From: Dehalococcoidia bacterium
GTDB taxonomy: Bacteria; Chloroflexota; Dehalococcoidia; JACVQG01
Reading direction: 5' to 3'
Length of the DNA stretch: 10,074 bases
NCBI GenBank assembly: GCA_015661045.1
Contig: JACVQG010000049.1
Location: 1-10,074 of the forward strand
Below the pieces are notes generated by a model. That model did not search any database. It saw only the letters and a program-made list of their open reading frames with translations, and was not told the origin of the DNA. A program made the translations under genes and the position numbers. Positions within the stretch are counted from its first letter, which is position 1. Every line of letters starts with the position of its first letter. Positions 1 to 5,648 of the stretch are shown here, in pieces.

Positions 1-155
1 TAGACATGGATGGTGGAGGCAGGATCTATTGCCTGATGACCGATAATGACCCCAACCAGGTAAAGGTGGAAATGCCTCTGGAAATGACCTTCCGTCGCCT
101 CTATGAAGGTGCGGGCTTCCACAACTATTTCTGGAAATGCCGGCCAGTACGGTAA
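1..155 (+). CDS. DUF35 Zn-ribbon/OB-fold protein, C-terminal end only
   Basis: The reading frame is open from the left edge (first full codon at base 3) to TAA at 153-155 and gives 50 residues. It contains GGGRIYCLMTDNDP, then VEMPLEMTFRRLYEG, and ends NYFWKCRPVR. This is the usual ending of the DUF35 OB-fold: a Gly-rich turn, a D-x-D/P turn, 'MP-hydrophobic-E-x-x-FRR', and a terminal aromatic strand finishing in RP. Family members have an N-terminal rubredoxin-like zinc ribbon (not in this window) and usually sit beside, and work with, a thiolase or HMG-CoA-synthase-like enzyme in acyl-CoA metabolism; that partner would lie to the left. The family call is fairly firm; the pathway is inferred. 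Confidence 0.72.
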   Translation, partial: DMDGGGRIYCLMTDNDPNQVKVEMPLEMTFRRLYEGAGFHNYFWKCRPVR

Positions 156-260
156 ATAAACTTCGGGAACAGGTCTAAGTCATTATCCTAAAAATAATCG
201 TTTGTAATCTCCTCTCCCCATCGAGGGCTCGGTACAGGATATTTTTGAACGGGAGAGTCC

Positions 261-282
261 AGAGAGGGCAGAGCCCTCTTTT
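261..282 (+). terminator. Hairpin with T-tract, possible terminator
   Basis: AGAGGGC (263-269) and GCCCTCT (273-279) form a perfect 7-bp stem with a 3-nt AGA loop. G262-T280 and A261-T281 can extend it, and the right arm runs into TTTT (279-282). It lies about 110 bp after the stop of the DUF35 gene, so it may end that transcript. The T-tract is short, so it could equally be one half of a palindromic repeat together with the hairpin at 292-308. Confidence 0.35.
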
Positions 283-291
283 GGCAGGGTC

Positions 292-308
292 TTAGGGGTG
301 TCCCCTAA
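292..308. repeat. Short palindromic hairpin
   Basis: TTAGGGG (292-298) and CCCCTAA (302-308) form a perfect 7-bp stem around a TGT loop. It follows the hairpin at 261-282 by ten bases, making a double-hairpin block in a 245-bp gap that holds no other gene I can support. AAGAATCTC (about 314-322) resembles the end of the 35-bp repeat found near ricT, which suggests a degraded interspersed repeat rather than a gene-specific signal. Confidence 0.5.
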
Positions 309-385
309 ACAAAAGAATCTCTGGGCGGGCGGGTGGGAAAGAAGATGTTTTCATTTACTGTACCAGCCAAGACGCCACAACTGTC

Positions 386-394
386 AGGAGGTGG
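386..394 (+). promoter_or_regulatory. Strong ribosome binding site deciding the start at 401
   Basis: AGGAGGTGG stands six to seven bases before the ATG at 401, an almost ideal anti-16S match at good spacing. It is the main reason to accept the following unrecognised reading frame as a gene. Confidence 0.75.
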
Positions 395-400
395 AAACTA

Positions 401-745
401 ATGTTCTGCTGGCACCATAGCGATGAAAAGCGCCTTAGAAAGCTACTCATACACGGGTGGGTTGATTGCCCCAATGTGAATTTCCTCGCCAAACATCAGC
501 TTCGCCGAGGAAATGCGTTACGGATTAGCGTCAAAGTCCGTAACGAACCGCGCGGACGAATACTAGTATTCGCTGAGTTGGATAGTGACACGCCCTTTCC
601 ACTCCAAACGCCTCTCCACAAGGACTACCCGTTCGCGGTGAATTTGAAATCGATCCAGATACTTAGCGGGGCAAAGTTGTGCGACACTTATCGCACCAGC
701 CGTCCACCACCAATGAATCCGAGCCATCTGGTTGAGGATAAGTGA
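401..745 (+). CDS. Unrecognised 114-aa protein, possibly PUA/EVE-like fold
   Basis: I do not recognise this gene with confidence. An AGGAGGTGG site seven bases upstream supports both the gene and its start. The product is basic and soluble, with no signal peptide or membrane helix. It begins MFCWHHSDEKRL. A middle block has 'RRGNALRISVKV', then 'GRILVFAELDSDTPF', then 'KDYPFAVNLKSIQIL' at about residues 77-91. The order resembles small beta-barrel PUA-like/EVE domains: a Gly-Asp/Asn turn before a strand, then a strand reporting 'ael-dtp', then a 'YP-x-x-V-x-L' strand. Such domains bind modified bases in DNA or RNA. That is a weak pattern match, not a firm assignment. The tail (last 20 residues, with PPP) looks disordered. 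The gene stands alone between repeats and the MBL promoter. Confidence 0.55.
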   Translation: MFCWHHSDEKRLRKLLIHGWVDCPNVNFLAKHQLRRGNALRISVKVRNEPRGRILVFAELDSDTPFPLQTPLHKDYPFAVNLKSIQILSGAKLCDTYRTSRPPPMNPSHLVEDK

Positions 746-754
746 TAATTATCA
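743..754. promoter_or_regulatory. 12-bp palindrome before the MBL promoter, candidate operator
   Basis: TGATAATTATCA is a perfect 12-bp palindrome that overlaps the stop codon of the preceding gene and ends eight bases before the -35 box at 763. Its position fits binding by a dimeric regulator. The half-site TGATAAT resembles Fur-type boxes, but the usual spacing is absent, and AT-rich palindromes arise by chance. No regulator gene is nearby. Confidence 0.25.
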
Positions 755-762
755 AATATTTT

Positions 763-791
763 TTGACTAACTCAAGACGTAATAATATCAT
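763..791 (+). promoter_or_regulatory. Sigma70-type promoter for the MBL hydrolase
   Basis: TTGACT (763-768) and TATCAT (786-791) are separated by exactly 17 bases, each matching the consensus at five of six positions. Transcription would start near 798, leaving a leader of about 24 nt before the ATG at 822. The DNA around it is AT-rich, unlike the flanking genes. Confidence 0.65.
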
Positions 792-821
792 ACATACAAT
801 CTTTTTCAGGCAGGCATTTTA

Positions 822-1634
822 ATGGAAATAGCCCCAGGCATCCATAGCATCCCATCCGTTGAGAAACGGCGGCCCGGCCTCTATCCTTCTAACGTATATC
901 TACTGCTGGGACCTGAACCCGTTCTCATCGATTCGGGATTATCTAAAGAGAAAATAGTGGCCCCACGCCTACGTTATCTGGAAGAAATGAAAGTCCGGCC
1001 CCGTTATATTCTTATAACTCATGGCCACCCCGACCACTGGGGCGGGGCGGTGGAGATAAGCAAAGCTACAGGGGCAAAAATACTGGCACATCCGGCGGAG
1101 AAAAAGCCCCCCGAAGGCACCCAGCCTGTCAAGGATGGATTCAAGATAGAACTGGGCAACTGGACAGTCCAGGCTATCCATACGCCCGGCCACACGCCCG
1201 GCAGCATTTGCTATTGGATACCCCAGCTAGGGGCCTTATTCACCGGAGATTCTGTCCTGGGCATCGGCACTACTGTTATCCGCCCCAAAGAGGGAGATAT
1301 GGGCCAGTATGTATCCTCCCTTCAAAAGCTGCTTCCTTTACCCCTGAAAGTTATTTACCCGGGCCACGGCCCGGTGGTGAACTCGCCGCTGCCCAAAATT
1401 GAGGAATTGATTCGGCACCGCCAGGAGCGGGAATTACAGGTTATAGAATGCCTGAAACGGGGAATATCAGGGCCAGACGAACTTGTAGCAGACATCTATC
1501 CCGAGGTCTCTGGACGTATAAAGAAGATGGCCCGCGAACAGGTGATGACGCAACTGGCCAAGCTACAGCGCGATGGCAAGGTAGAAAAAAAGGGACGGAA
1601 GAAAGAGGAGATAAGATATCTCCTTATTAAATGA
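822..1634 (+). CDS. MBL-fold metallo-hydrolase, LACTB2/GloB-like
   Basis: This 270-residue protein belongs to the metallo-beta-lactamase fold. The binuclear metal site is complete: THGHPDH gives H67, H69, D71 and H72; HTPGHT gives H124; FTGDS gives bridging D143; and PGHGP gives H182. Residues from about 195 to 270 ('IEELIRHRQEREL', then 'MTQLAKLQRDGKVEKK') form a helical and winged-helix tail as in LACTB2-type proteins, which cleave RNA or hydrolyse thioesters. The exact substrate cannot be told from sequence; glyoxalase II, RNase and acyl-thioesterase roles all occur in this branch. No signal peptide, so cytoplasmic. Only a weak CAGG site precedes the ATG, but the first strand (GIHSIPS) needs this start. 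It has its own promoter and appears monocistronic. Confidence 0.9.
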   Translation: MEIAPGIHSIPSVEKRRPGLYPSNVYLLLGPEPVLIDSGLSKEKIVAPRLRYLEEMKVRPRYILITHGHPDHWGGAVEISKATGAKILAHPAEKKPPEGTQPVKDGFKIELGNWTVQAIHTPGHTPGSICYWIPQLGALFTGDSVLGIGTTVIRPKEGDMGQYVSSLQKLLPLPLKVIYPGHGPVVNSPLPKIEELIRHRQERELQVIECLKRGISGPDELVADIYPEVSGRIKKMAREQVMTQLAKLQRDGKVEKKGRKKEEIRYLLIK

Positions 1635-1639
1635 CCGGC

Positions 1640-1659
1640 GGGCAATTCACCAATTGCCC
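1640..1659. repeat. Hairpin just after the MBL gene
   Basis: GGGCAATT (1640-1647) and AATTGCCC (1652-1659) pair perfectly around a CACC loop, starting five bases after the stop codon. No T-tract follows, so a classical terminator is not supported; a transcript 3'-end stabiliser or stall site is possible. Confidence 0.45.
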
Positions 1660-1756
1660 ACACTATGCTGATATACCTGCCTGATGGTATTTGAGTATTT
1701 AATACGCCAATCAACAATGATAAAGTGGTTTCGAAACTGGTTGTGCCGTAGTATGG

Positions 1757-1832
1757 CGAAAACCCCCTATCCCCCTTTACGTAAAGGGGGGTGTCTAAAT
1801 GCGTCTCAGGCGCATTTAGACAGGGGATTTCG
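1757..1832. repeat. Compound palindromic element upstream of lysA
   Basis: Three nested or adjacent pairings are seen. Outer arms CGAAAACCCC (1757-1766) and GGGGATTTCG (1823-1832) pair with one mismatch. Inside, CCCCCTTTAC (1771-1780) meets its exact complement GTAAAGGGGG (1781-1790) with no loop. Next, GTCTAAATGCG (1793-1803) and CGCATTTAGAC (1811-1821) form a perfect 11-bp stem with a 7-nt loop. Together they make a three-way-junction, cloverleaf-like shape of about 76 bp. It fills the middle of a 294-bp gap without a credible gene. A miniature mobile repeat is most likely; a structured RNA cannot be excluded. Confidence 0.6.
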
Positions 1833-1855
1833 TATGTTACCATGATAATGTCACT

Positions 1856-1885
1856 TTGTTTATGATCACAAACCCTGGGTATAGT
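1856..1885 (+). promoter_or_regulatory. Possible lysA promoter
   Basis: TTGTTT (1856-1861) and TATAGT (1880-1885) are spaced by 18 bases. The -10 box is good and the -35 is weak. The transcript would start near 1892 and carry the AGGAGG site. It lies 24 bases beyond the palindromic element, so lysA is probably transcribed alone. Confidence 0.35.
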
Positions 1886-1912
1886 TAAAATAGCTTATCC
1901 ATAATATCTTCC

Positions 1913-1918
1913 AGGAGG
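1913..1918 (+). promoter_or_regulatory. Ribosome binding site of lysA
   Basis: AGGAGG lies ten bases before the ATG at 1929 and settles that start. A second AAAGGAGG just inside the gene (about 1948-1955) is not followed by an in-frame start at useful distance. Confidence 0.7.
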
Positions 1919-1928
1919 CGCTATTATT

Positions 1929-3248
1929 ATGTCAACTGCAAAGGAGGTATCCCTCCTCCAGATTTTCCCGAAGACATCTCAAATCAAAAATAACCACCTG
2001 TTCATAGGTGGTTGTGACTGCGTGGAGCTAGCCGATAAATTCGGCACCCCCCTCTATGTTTTTGATAAAACCTCTCTTCTGAACCGCTGTGAGGAATTCA
2101 AAAAGGAGTTTGGCAGCCGTTATCCGAACAGCCTTGTTTGCTATGCTTCCAAAGCCTTTACAAACCGTCCGCTGGTTACAATATTAAAAGATACCGGTGT
2201 AGGCTTAGATGTCGTCTCCGGCGGAGAGTTGTCCATAGCCCAATCGGCTGGCTTTCCACCAAAGAATGTATATTTCCATGGCAACAACAAATCGGAGGCA
2301 GAGTTAAAACAGGCTGTAGAATGGGGAATCGGGAGGGTGGTAGTAGATAACTTTTATGAAATCTCCCTTCTGGAGAAGGTTGCTTCAGAGCAGGGTAAAA
2401 CACAGGATATCCTGTTGCGGCTCTCCCCCGGCATAGACCCGCATACCCACCGGCTCACCTCTACCGGCGTAGTAGACTCCAAGTTCGGCTTCCTCATGGC
2501 CCACGCCGAGGCAGCAGTGATTGCGGCCCTTAAAGCACCCCATCTGCGTCTTTTAGGCCTTCACGCTCACCTGGGCTCGCCCTTGTTCGATGTGGAGCCA
2601 TACCTGGAAGCCATCCCCCTGCTGCTGAACTTTGCCGCTGACATGAAACGGAAGCACGGATTCCGTCTTGAGGAATTCAGCCCTGGCGGCGGCTTCGCTA
2701 TAACCTATGTCCGTGAGCGGCCCGCCCCACCTATCTCTTACTACGCCGAGGCCATAACCTCAGCTATTAAGGCACAGGTCCAAAAATCAGGACTGGACCT
2801 GCCCAAACTGACGGTGGAGCCAGGGAGAGCCATAGTCGGGTCAAATGCCATTGCCCTTTACCGGGTTGGAGCCAGCAAGGATATACCGGGCATCCGCAAA
2901 TACGTTTCCGTGGATGGTGGCATGGGCGACAATATACGGCCTCCCCTTTATGAAGCCAAATACGAGGCCCTGGTCGCCAACAAGGCTTCCGAGCCGGTAA
3001 CCGAGAAAGTAACTCTATGCGGTAAATACTGTGAGTCCGGCGACATCCTGATAAAAGATATAGACCTGCCACCGCTTTCGCCTGGCGATATCATAGCTAT
3101 GCCCAGCATGGGTGCGTACTCCATTCCGATGGCCAGTAACTATAATGCCTCTTTGAAACCAGCCATCGTGTTAGTAGAAAATGGCAAGGCCACCTTAATG
3201 CGCCGGCGGGAGACCTACCAGGATTTGATAGATAAGGATGAATTTTAG
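1929..3248 (+). CDS. lysA: Diaminopimelate decarboxylase
   Basis: LysA converts meso-diaminopimelate to L-lysine and CO2, the last step of lysine synthesis, in the cytoplasm with pyridoxal phosphate. At 439 residues it has the usual length. The N-terminal part carries IGG and GTPLYVFD (39-46), then the alpha/beta barrel with the PLP lysine in YASKAF (K75), VSGGEL, the HAHLGSP motif (H212-P218), SPGGGF, and EPGR (E297-R300). The C-terminal beta domain contains VDGGMGDNIRPPLY, CESGD (C368-D372; the Cys comes from the partner subunit in family structures) and GAYSIPMASNYN (from G395). HLGSP replaces the more common H(I/L)GSQ, a small departure near the phosphate site. All other family residues are present. 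No other lysine gene is adjacent. It is followed by a palindromic repeat. Confidence 0.95.
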   Translation: MSTAKEVSLLQIFPKTSQIKNNHLFIGGCDCVELADKFGTPLYVFDKTSLLNRCEEFKKEFGSRYPNSLVCYASKAFTNRPLVTILKDTGVGLDVVSGGELSIAQSAGFPPKNVYFHGNNKSEAELKQAVEWGIGRVVVDNFYEISLLEKVASEQGKTQDILLRLSPGIDPHTHRLTSTGVVDSKFGFLMAHAEAAVIAALKAPHLRLLGLHAHLGSPLFDVEPYLEAIPLLLNFAADMKRKHGFRLEEFSPGGGFAITYVRERPAPPISYYAEAITSAIKAQVQKSGLDLPKLTVEPGRAIVGSNAIALYRVGASKDIPGIRKYVSVDGGMGDNIRPPLYEAKYEALVANKASEPVTEKVTLCGKYCESGDILIKDIDLPPLSPGDIIAMPSMGAYSIPMASNYNASLKPAIVLVENGKATLMRRRETYQDLIDKDEF

Positions 3249-3255
3249 TTACATC

Positions 3256-3305
3256 ACCTCAATTTTCCCCTCTCTGTAAACGGAGAGGGGGCCAGGGGGT
3301 GAGGT
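3256..3305 (-). repeat. Interspersed palindromic repeat after lysA
   Basis: CCCCTCTCTG (3267-3276) pairs with CGGAGAGGGG (3281-3290) around a TAAA loop, with one G-T wobble. Outer arms ACCTCA (3256-3261) and TGAGGT (3300-3305) also pair. Read on the minus strand it has the 'CTCACC..CC.CTCTCC-loop-GGAGAGG' pattern, the same design as the plus-strand hairpin at 4539-4559. It could help end the lysA transcript, but no T-tract follows. Confidence 0.5.
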
Positions 3306-3332
3306 CACAAAGATTGTTTTTGAGAATTAATA

Positions 3333-3338
3333 TATAAT
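3333..3338 (+). promoter_or_regulatory. TATAAT box giving a probable leaderless holB mRNA
   Basis: A perfect TATAAT ends exactly six bases before the ATG at 3345, so the expected +1 base is the A of the start codon. There is no Shine-Dalgarno sequence upstream. No clear -35 box is present at 17 bases; TTGTTT at 3314-3319 is only 13 bases away. The AT-rich stretch ahead may compensate. Confidence 0.5.
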
Positions 3339-3344
3339 ACATGT

Positions 3345-4358
3345 ATGTGGCAGGTTTTAGGACAGGCTAGGGCCATAAGATTTCTGGAAAATAGCATCGC
3401 CCGGGGCGAACCAGCTCACGCATATTTGTTGACGGGGCCTCCCCATGTCGGTAAAATGACCCTGGCCCGGAACTTTGCTCAGGTATTAAACTGCTCCTCC
3501 CCCCAGGCACCCTGCGGACAATGCCCTTCATGCACCCGTATCGCCTCCAGTAAGTATAGCGATGTTCAGGTGATAATCCGCCTGAAAGACGAAAAGACCG
3601 GCCGTTTTAAAAGAGAGATTAGCATTGATCAGATGCGGGATGTGCAGAAGGCTGCCCAGTTCCCCCCCTATGAAGGCAAGTTCAAGGTCTTCATCATTGA
3701 CGGCGCTGAATGGCTATCTTCGGAGGCTGCTAACTGCTTTCTCAAGACACTGGAGGAGCCGCCCGCCCGGGTAATCTTTCTCTTACTGACGGCTAAAGAG
3801 TCCGGTGTTTTGCCAACAGTAGTTTCCCGCTGCCAACGGTTGGAACTCCATCCTATGCCCTCGAACCAGGTGGAAGAGACCTTGATAACGCAAGGGGTGG
3901 ATAAATCCCAGGCGCAGTTATTGGCCCATCTTAGCCAGGGTTGCCTGGGCTGGGCGCTTCAGGCTAAAATAGAGCCTCAGCTTTTACAACAAAGGCAGGA
4001 GAAAACTGACCTTTTCCGGCAGTTGGCTAAATCTGGCTATGAGGTCCGTTTTGGCGTCGCTGCCGAGCTGGCGGTCCAGTTTGAACGTGAACCTGAACAG
4101 GTAAACACTGTTTTGGAGACCTGGGGCATGTGGTGGCGGGACCTCCTGCTGATAAAGGAGAGGTGTCACAAATGGGTAGTGAACGTTGATCAAATGGCTG
4201 AACTGGAACAATCCGAAGCTAATGTATTCTCAGTGACACAGATTAAAGGAGCCATCAAGAATATTCAATTAACCATCCGATACCTGCGGCAAAATGCTAA
4301 CCCGAGATTAGCTCTTGAGGTACTGATGCTAAGCATACCCCTCCCACTCCCGGCCTGA
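3345..4358 (+). CDS. holB: DNA polymerase III clamp loader subunit delta'
   Basis: This 337-residue AAA+ protein is the delta' subunit, which with DnaX and delta loads the sliding clamp during replication. The start MWQVLGQARA with HAYLLTGPPHVGK is typical. The P-loop is GPPHVGKM (G31-M38), with Met where Ser/Thr normally holds the Mg2+-ATP. Four zinc cysteines follow (C50, C57, C60, C63), as in DnaX/delta'. FIIDGAEWL (116-124) is a degenerate Walker B, and SRC (161-163) is the trans-acting arginine finger. The C-terminal two helical regions are poorly conserved, as usual. The degenerate P-loop agrees with delta' being a non-hydrolysing stator. Start chosen because the ATG at 3341 is out of frame and the TATAAT spacing fits. 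ricT lies downstream. Confidence 0.93.
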   Translation: MWQVLGQARAIRFLENSIARGEPAHAYLLTGPPHVGKMTLARNFAQVLNCSSPQAPCGQCPSCTRIASSKYSDVQVIIRLKDEKTGRFKREISIDQMRDVQKAAQFPPYEGKFKVFIIDGAEWLSSEAANCFLKTLEEPPARVIFLLLTAKESGVLPTVVSRCQRLELHPMPSNQVEETLITQGVDKSQAQLLAHLSQGCLGWALQAKIEPQLLQQRQEKTDLFRQLAKSGYEVRFGVAAELAVQFEREPEQVNTVLETWGMWWRDLLLIKERCHKWVVNVDQMAELEQSEANVFSVTQIKGAIKNIQLTIRYLRQNANPRLALEVLMLSIPLPLPA

Positions 4359-4430
4359 GGGGAATCCTATTGAAAGGTTAAATAACAATAATAAAGAAAG
4401 GACGGTTTTTTCTTTTCGGAAGAGAATCCT

Positions 4431-4456
4431 CCATGCCCCAATGTATTGGGACATGG
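4431..4456. repeat. Hairpin in the holB-ricT gap
   Basis: CCATGCCCCAA (4431-4441) and TTGGGACATGG (4446-4456) pair over 11 positions with one mismatch around a TGTA loop. It is one of three palindromic or repeated blocks filling the 259-bp gap between holB and ricT, in which I see no gene. Confidence 0.45.
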
Positions 4457-4477
4457 TAAAGGATGAAAATAGACTGC

Positions 4478-4512
4478 ATTGTCATTCTGGAGCGAAGCGA
4501 AGAATCTCAGGG
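4478..4512 (+). repeat. 35-bp direct repeat, copy 1
   Basis: This 35-bp stretch (begins ATTGTCATTCTGG, ends AAGAATCTCAGGG) recurs base for base at 5516-5550 in the same orientation. ATTCT and AGAAT arms flank a GAAGCGA core, so it is partly palindromic. Short repeats of this design are scattered between genes of many bacterial genomes (general knowledge). Confidence 0.8.
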
Positions 4513-4538
4513 TGGGAGTGGAATTCACCCTCACCTAA

Positions 4539-4559
4539 CCTCTCCCCTCAAGGGAGAGG
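4539..4559 (+). repeat. Palindromic repeat before ricT
   Basis: CCTCTCCC (4539-4546) pairs perfectly with GGGAGAGG (4552-4559) around a five-base loop, and is preceded by CACCCTCACCTAA. This is the same type as the inverted block at 3256-3305, in the opposite orientation. It lies 58 bases before the ricT start and could separate holB and ricT transcripts. Confidence 0.5.
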
Positions 4560-4617
4560 AAAATATAAAGGTTTATTTTCGCGGGAATATCTTCCGGGAA
4601 GTGAAGAATAAAATTCT

Positions 4618-5457
4618 ATGGCAGAAGTGATAGGGGTCCGCTTTAAGCGGGCTGGTAAGATCCATTATTTCGATCCGGCAGGCAACCAATTTAAAGTTGG
4701 TGACCAGGTAATAGCCGATGAGGGACGCGGACCGGAGATAGGCCGGGTAGTCCTGATACCATCCCAGGTAATTTCCAGTGATATTACTGAATCTCCGAAA
4801 CCTATAATCAGGCCGGCTAAAGAAGAGGATTTAAAGCAAATACAGGCTAATAAAGAGAAGAACATGGATACCTTAGTTAAAGGTAGAGAACTTCTCGCCC
4901 ATTCCCGTCTGCCCATGAAGTTCCTGAGCGTGGAATCTACTTTAGAATCCGACCGTTACACCTTTTACTTTACCGCTGAAGGTAGAGTGGATTTCCGGGA
5001 CCTGGCCAAAGAGCTTAGTACGGTATTAAAAGCCAAGGTTGACCTGCGCCAGGTAGGCCCGAGGGATGAAGCCAAATTATTAGGAGGTTATGGGCATTGT
5101 GGACGCCAACTTTGTTGCGCTAACCACCTCACAGAATTTACACCTGTCTCCATCAAGATGGCTAAAGAACAGGAGCTTTCCCTTAACCCGACGAAAATAT
5201 CGGGTTTATGCGGCCGGCTGTTATGCTGCCTGGCATATGAAATTGAGCAGTACCGCTTAATGAGGGCGAGGCTACCCAAAAAGGGCCAGCACGTTAATTC
5301 GCCTCAGGGCCCTGCCGTTGTTCTGTATAGCAACCCGCTGACAGAGACAGCTATTGTCGAGTTAGAGACTAAAGCAGTAGTAGAATATCCGGCCACACAG
5401 CTCACACTCATACCCCCCGCTTCAGAAAACAAGATTTCCGGTTCTAAGGTAAACTGA
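4618..5457 (+). CDS. ricT: PSP1/RicT (YaaT) family protein
   Basis: The 279-residue protein is of the PSP1 family. In Bacillus, RicT (YaaT) joins RicA and RicF in a complex that carries [4Fe-4S] clusters and stimulates RNase Y-dependent mRNA processing. The first 60 residues form a small beta domain (IGVRFKRAGKIHYFDP, then GDQVIADEGRGPEIGRV). The C-terminal PSP1 domain holds the hallmark cysteines: GHCGRQLCC (C161, C166, C167) and GLCGRLLCC (C198, C203, C204). The last 25 residues are likely flexible. Neither ricA nor ricF is in the window. Proximity to holB matches the common holB-yaaT pairing, but a repeat-filled gap separates them, so co-transcription is uncertain. No Shine-Dalgarno site stands out before the ATG; the start is set by the conserved first strand. 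Exact repeats flank the gene on both sides. Confidence 0.92.
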   Translation: MAEVIGVRFKRAGKIHYFDPAGNQFKVGDQVIADEGRGPEIGRVVLIPSQVISSDITESPKPIIRPAKEEDLKQIQANKEKNMDTLVKGRELLAHSRLPMKFLSVESTLESDRYTFYFTAEGRVDFRDLAKELSTVLKAKVDLRQVGPRDEAKLLGGYGHCGRQLCCANHLTEFTPVSIKMAKEQELSLNPTKISGLCGRLLCCLAYEIEQYRLMRARLPKKGQHVNSPQGPAVVLYSNPLTETAIVELETKAVVEYPATQLTLIPPASENKISGSKVN

Positions 5458-5458
5458 A

Positions 5459-5601
5459 TTACTAATGGTTTTAAAATAAAATGGACTACGAAACCATTAC
5501 CCGGGGCTGTCCGAAATTGTCATTCTGGAGCGAAGCGAAGAATCTCAGGGCTGGGGGCGTTTTCGGGCAGCTTTTACAGACTATTATGAGACCATTAGTA
5601 A
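5459..5601. mobile_element. MITE-like element with nested inverted repeats
   Basis: Perfect 11-bp terminal inverted repeats, TTACTAATGGT (5459-5469) and ACCATTAGTAA (5591-5601), bound a 143-bp block that begins two bases after the ricT stop codon. Inside, GCTGTCCGAAA (5506-5516) and TTTCGGGCAGC (5561-5571) pair over 11 positions with one G-T wobble. The centre holds copy 2 of the 35-bp repeat. The left terminus can also pair locally: TAATGGTTT (5463-5471) with AAACCATTA (5491-5499). No transposase is encoded. Size, termini and internal structure fit a miniature inverted-repeat element or a large REP-type repeat; no target-site duplication is evident. Confidence 0.55.
5516..5550 (+). repeat. 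35-bp direct repeat, copy 2
   Basis: Identical at all 35 positions to 4478-4512 and in the same orientation. It sits in the middle of the inverted-repeat element at 5459-5601. The flanks of the two copies differ, so only this core is shared. Confidence 0.8.
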
Positions 5602-5648
5602 CTTAACGTATCTTCAACCGCCGGATATGGCGCCGCGGTGGGTAAGTT

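Noticed and set aside
1757..1832. Cloverleaf-like element as a tRNA gene
   Set aside because: The arms lack the tRNA consensus bases, anticodon arm geometry and T-loop sequence.
1496..1843. 115-aa minus-strand frame across the end of the MBL gene and the palindromic element
   Set aside because: It overlaps the winged-helix coding part and runs through the repeat arms; no start signal or recognisable sequence.
4478..5550. 35-bp repeats as a CRISPR array
   Set aside because: Only two copies, about 1 kb apart with a housekeeping gene between them, and no cas genes.
5506..5571. Inner inverted repeat as a rho-independent terminator of ricT
   Set aside because: The loop between the arms is 44 bases long, and only a weak TTTT follows the right arm.
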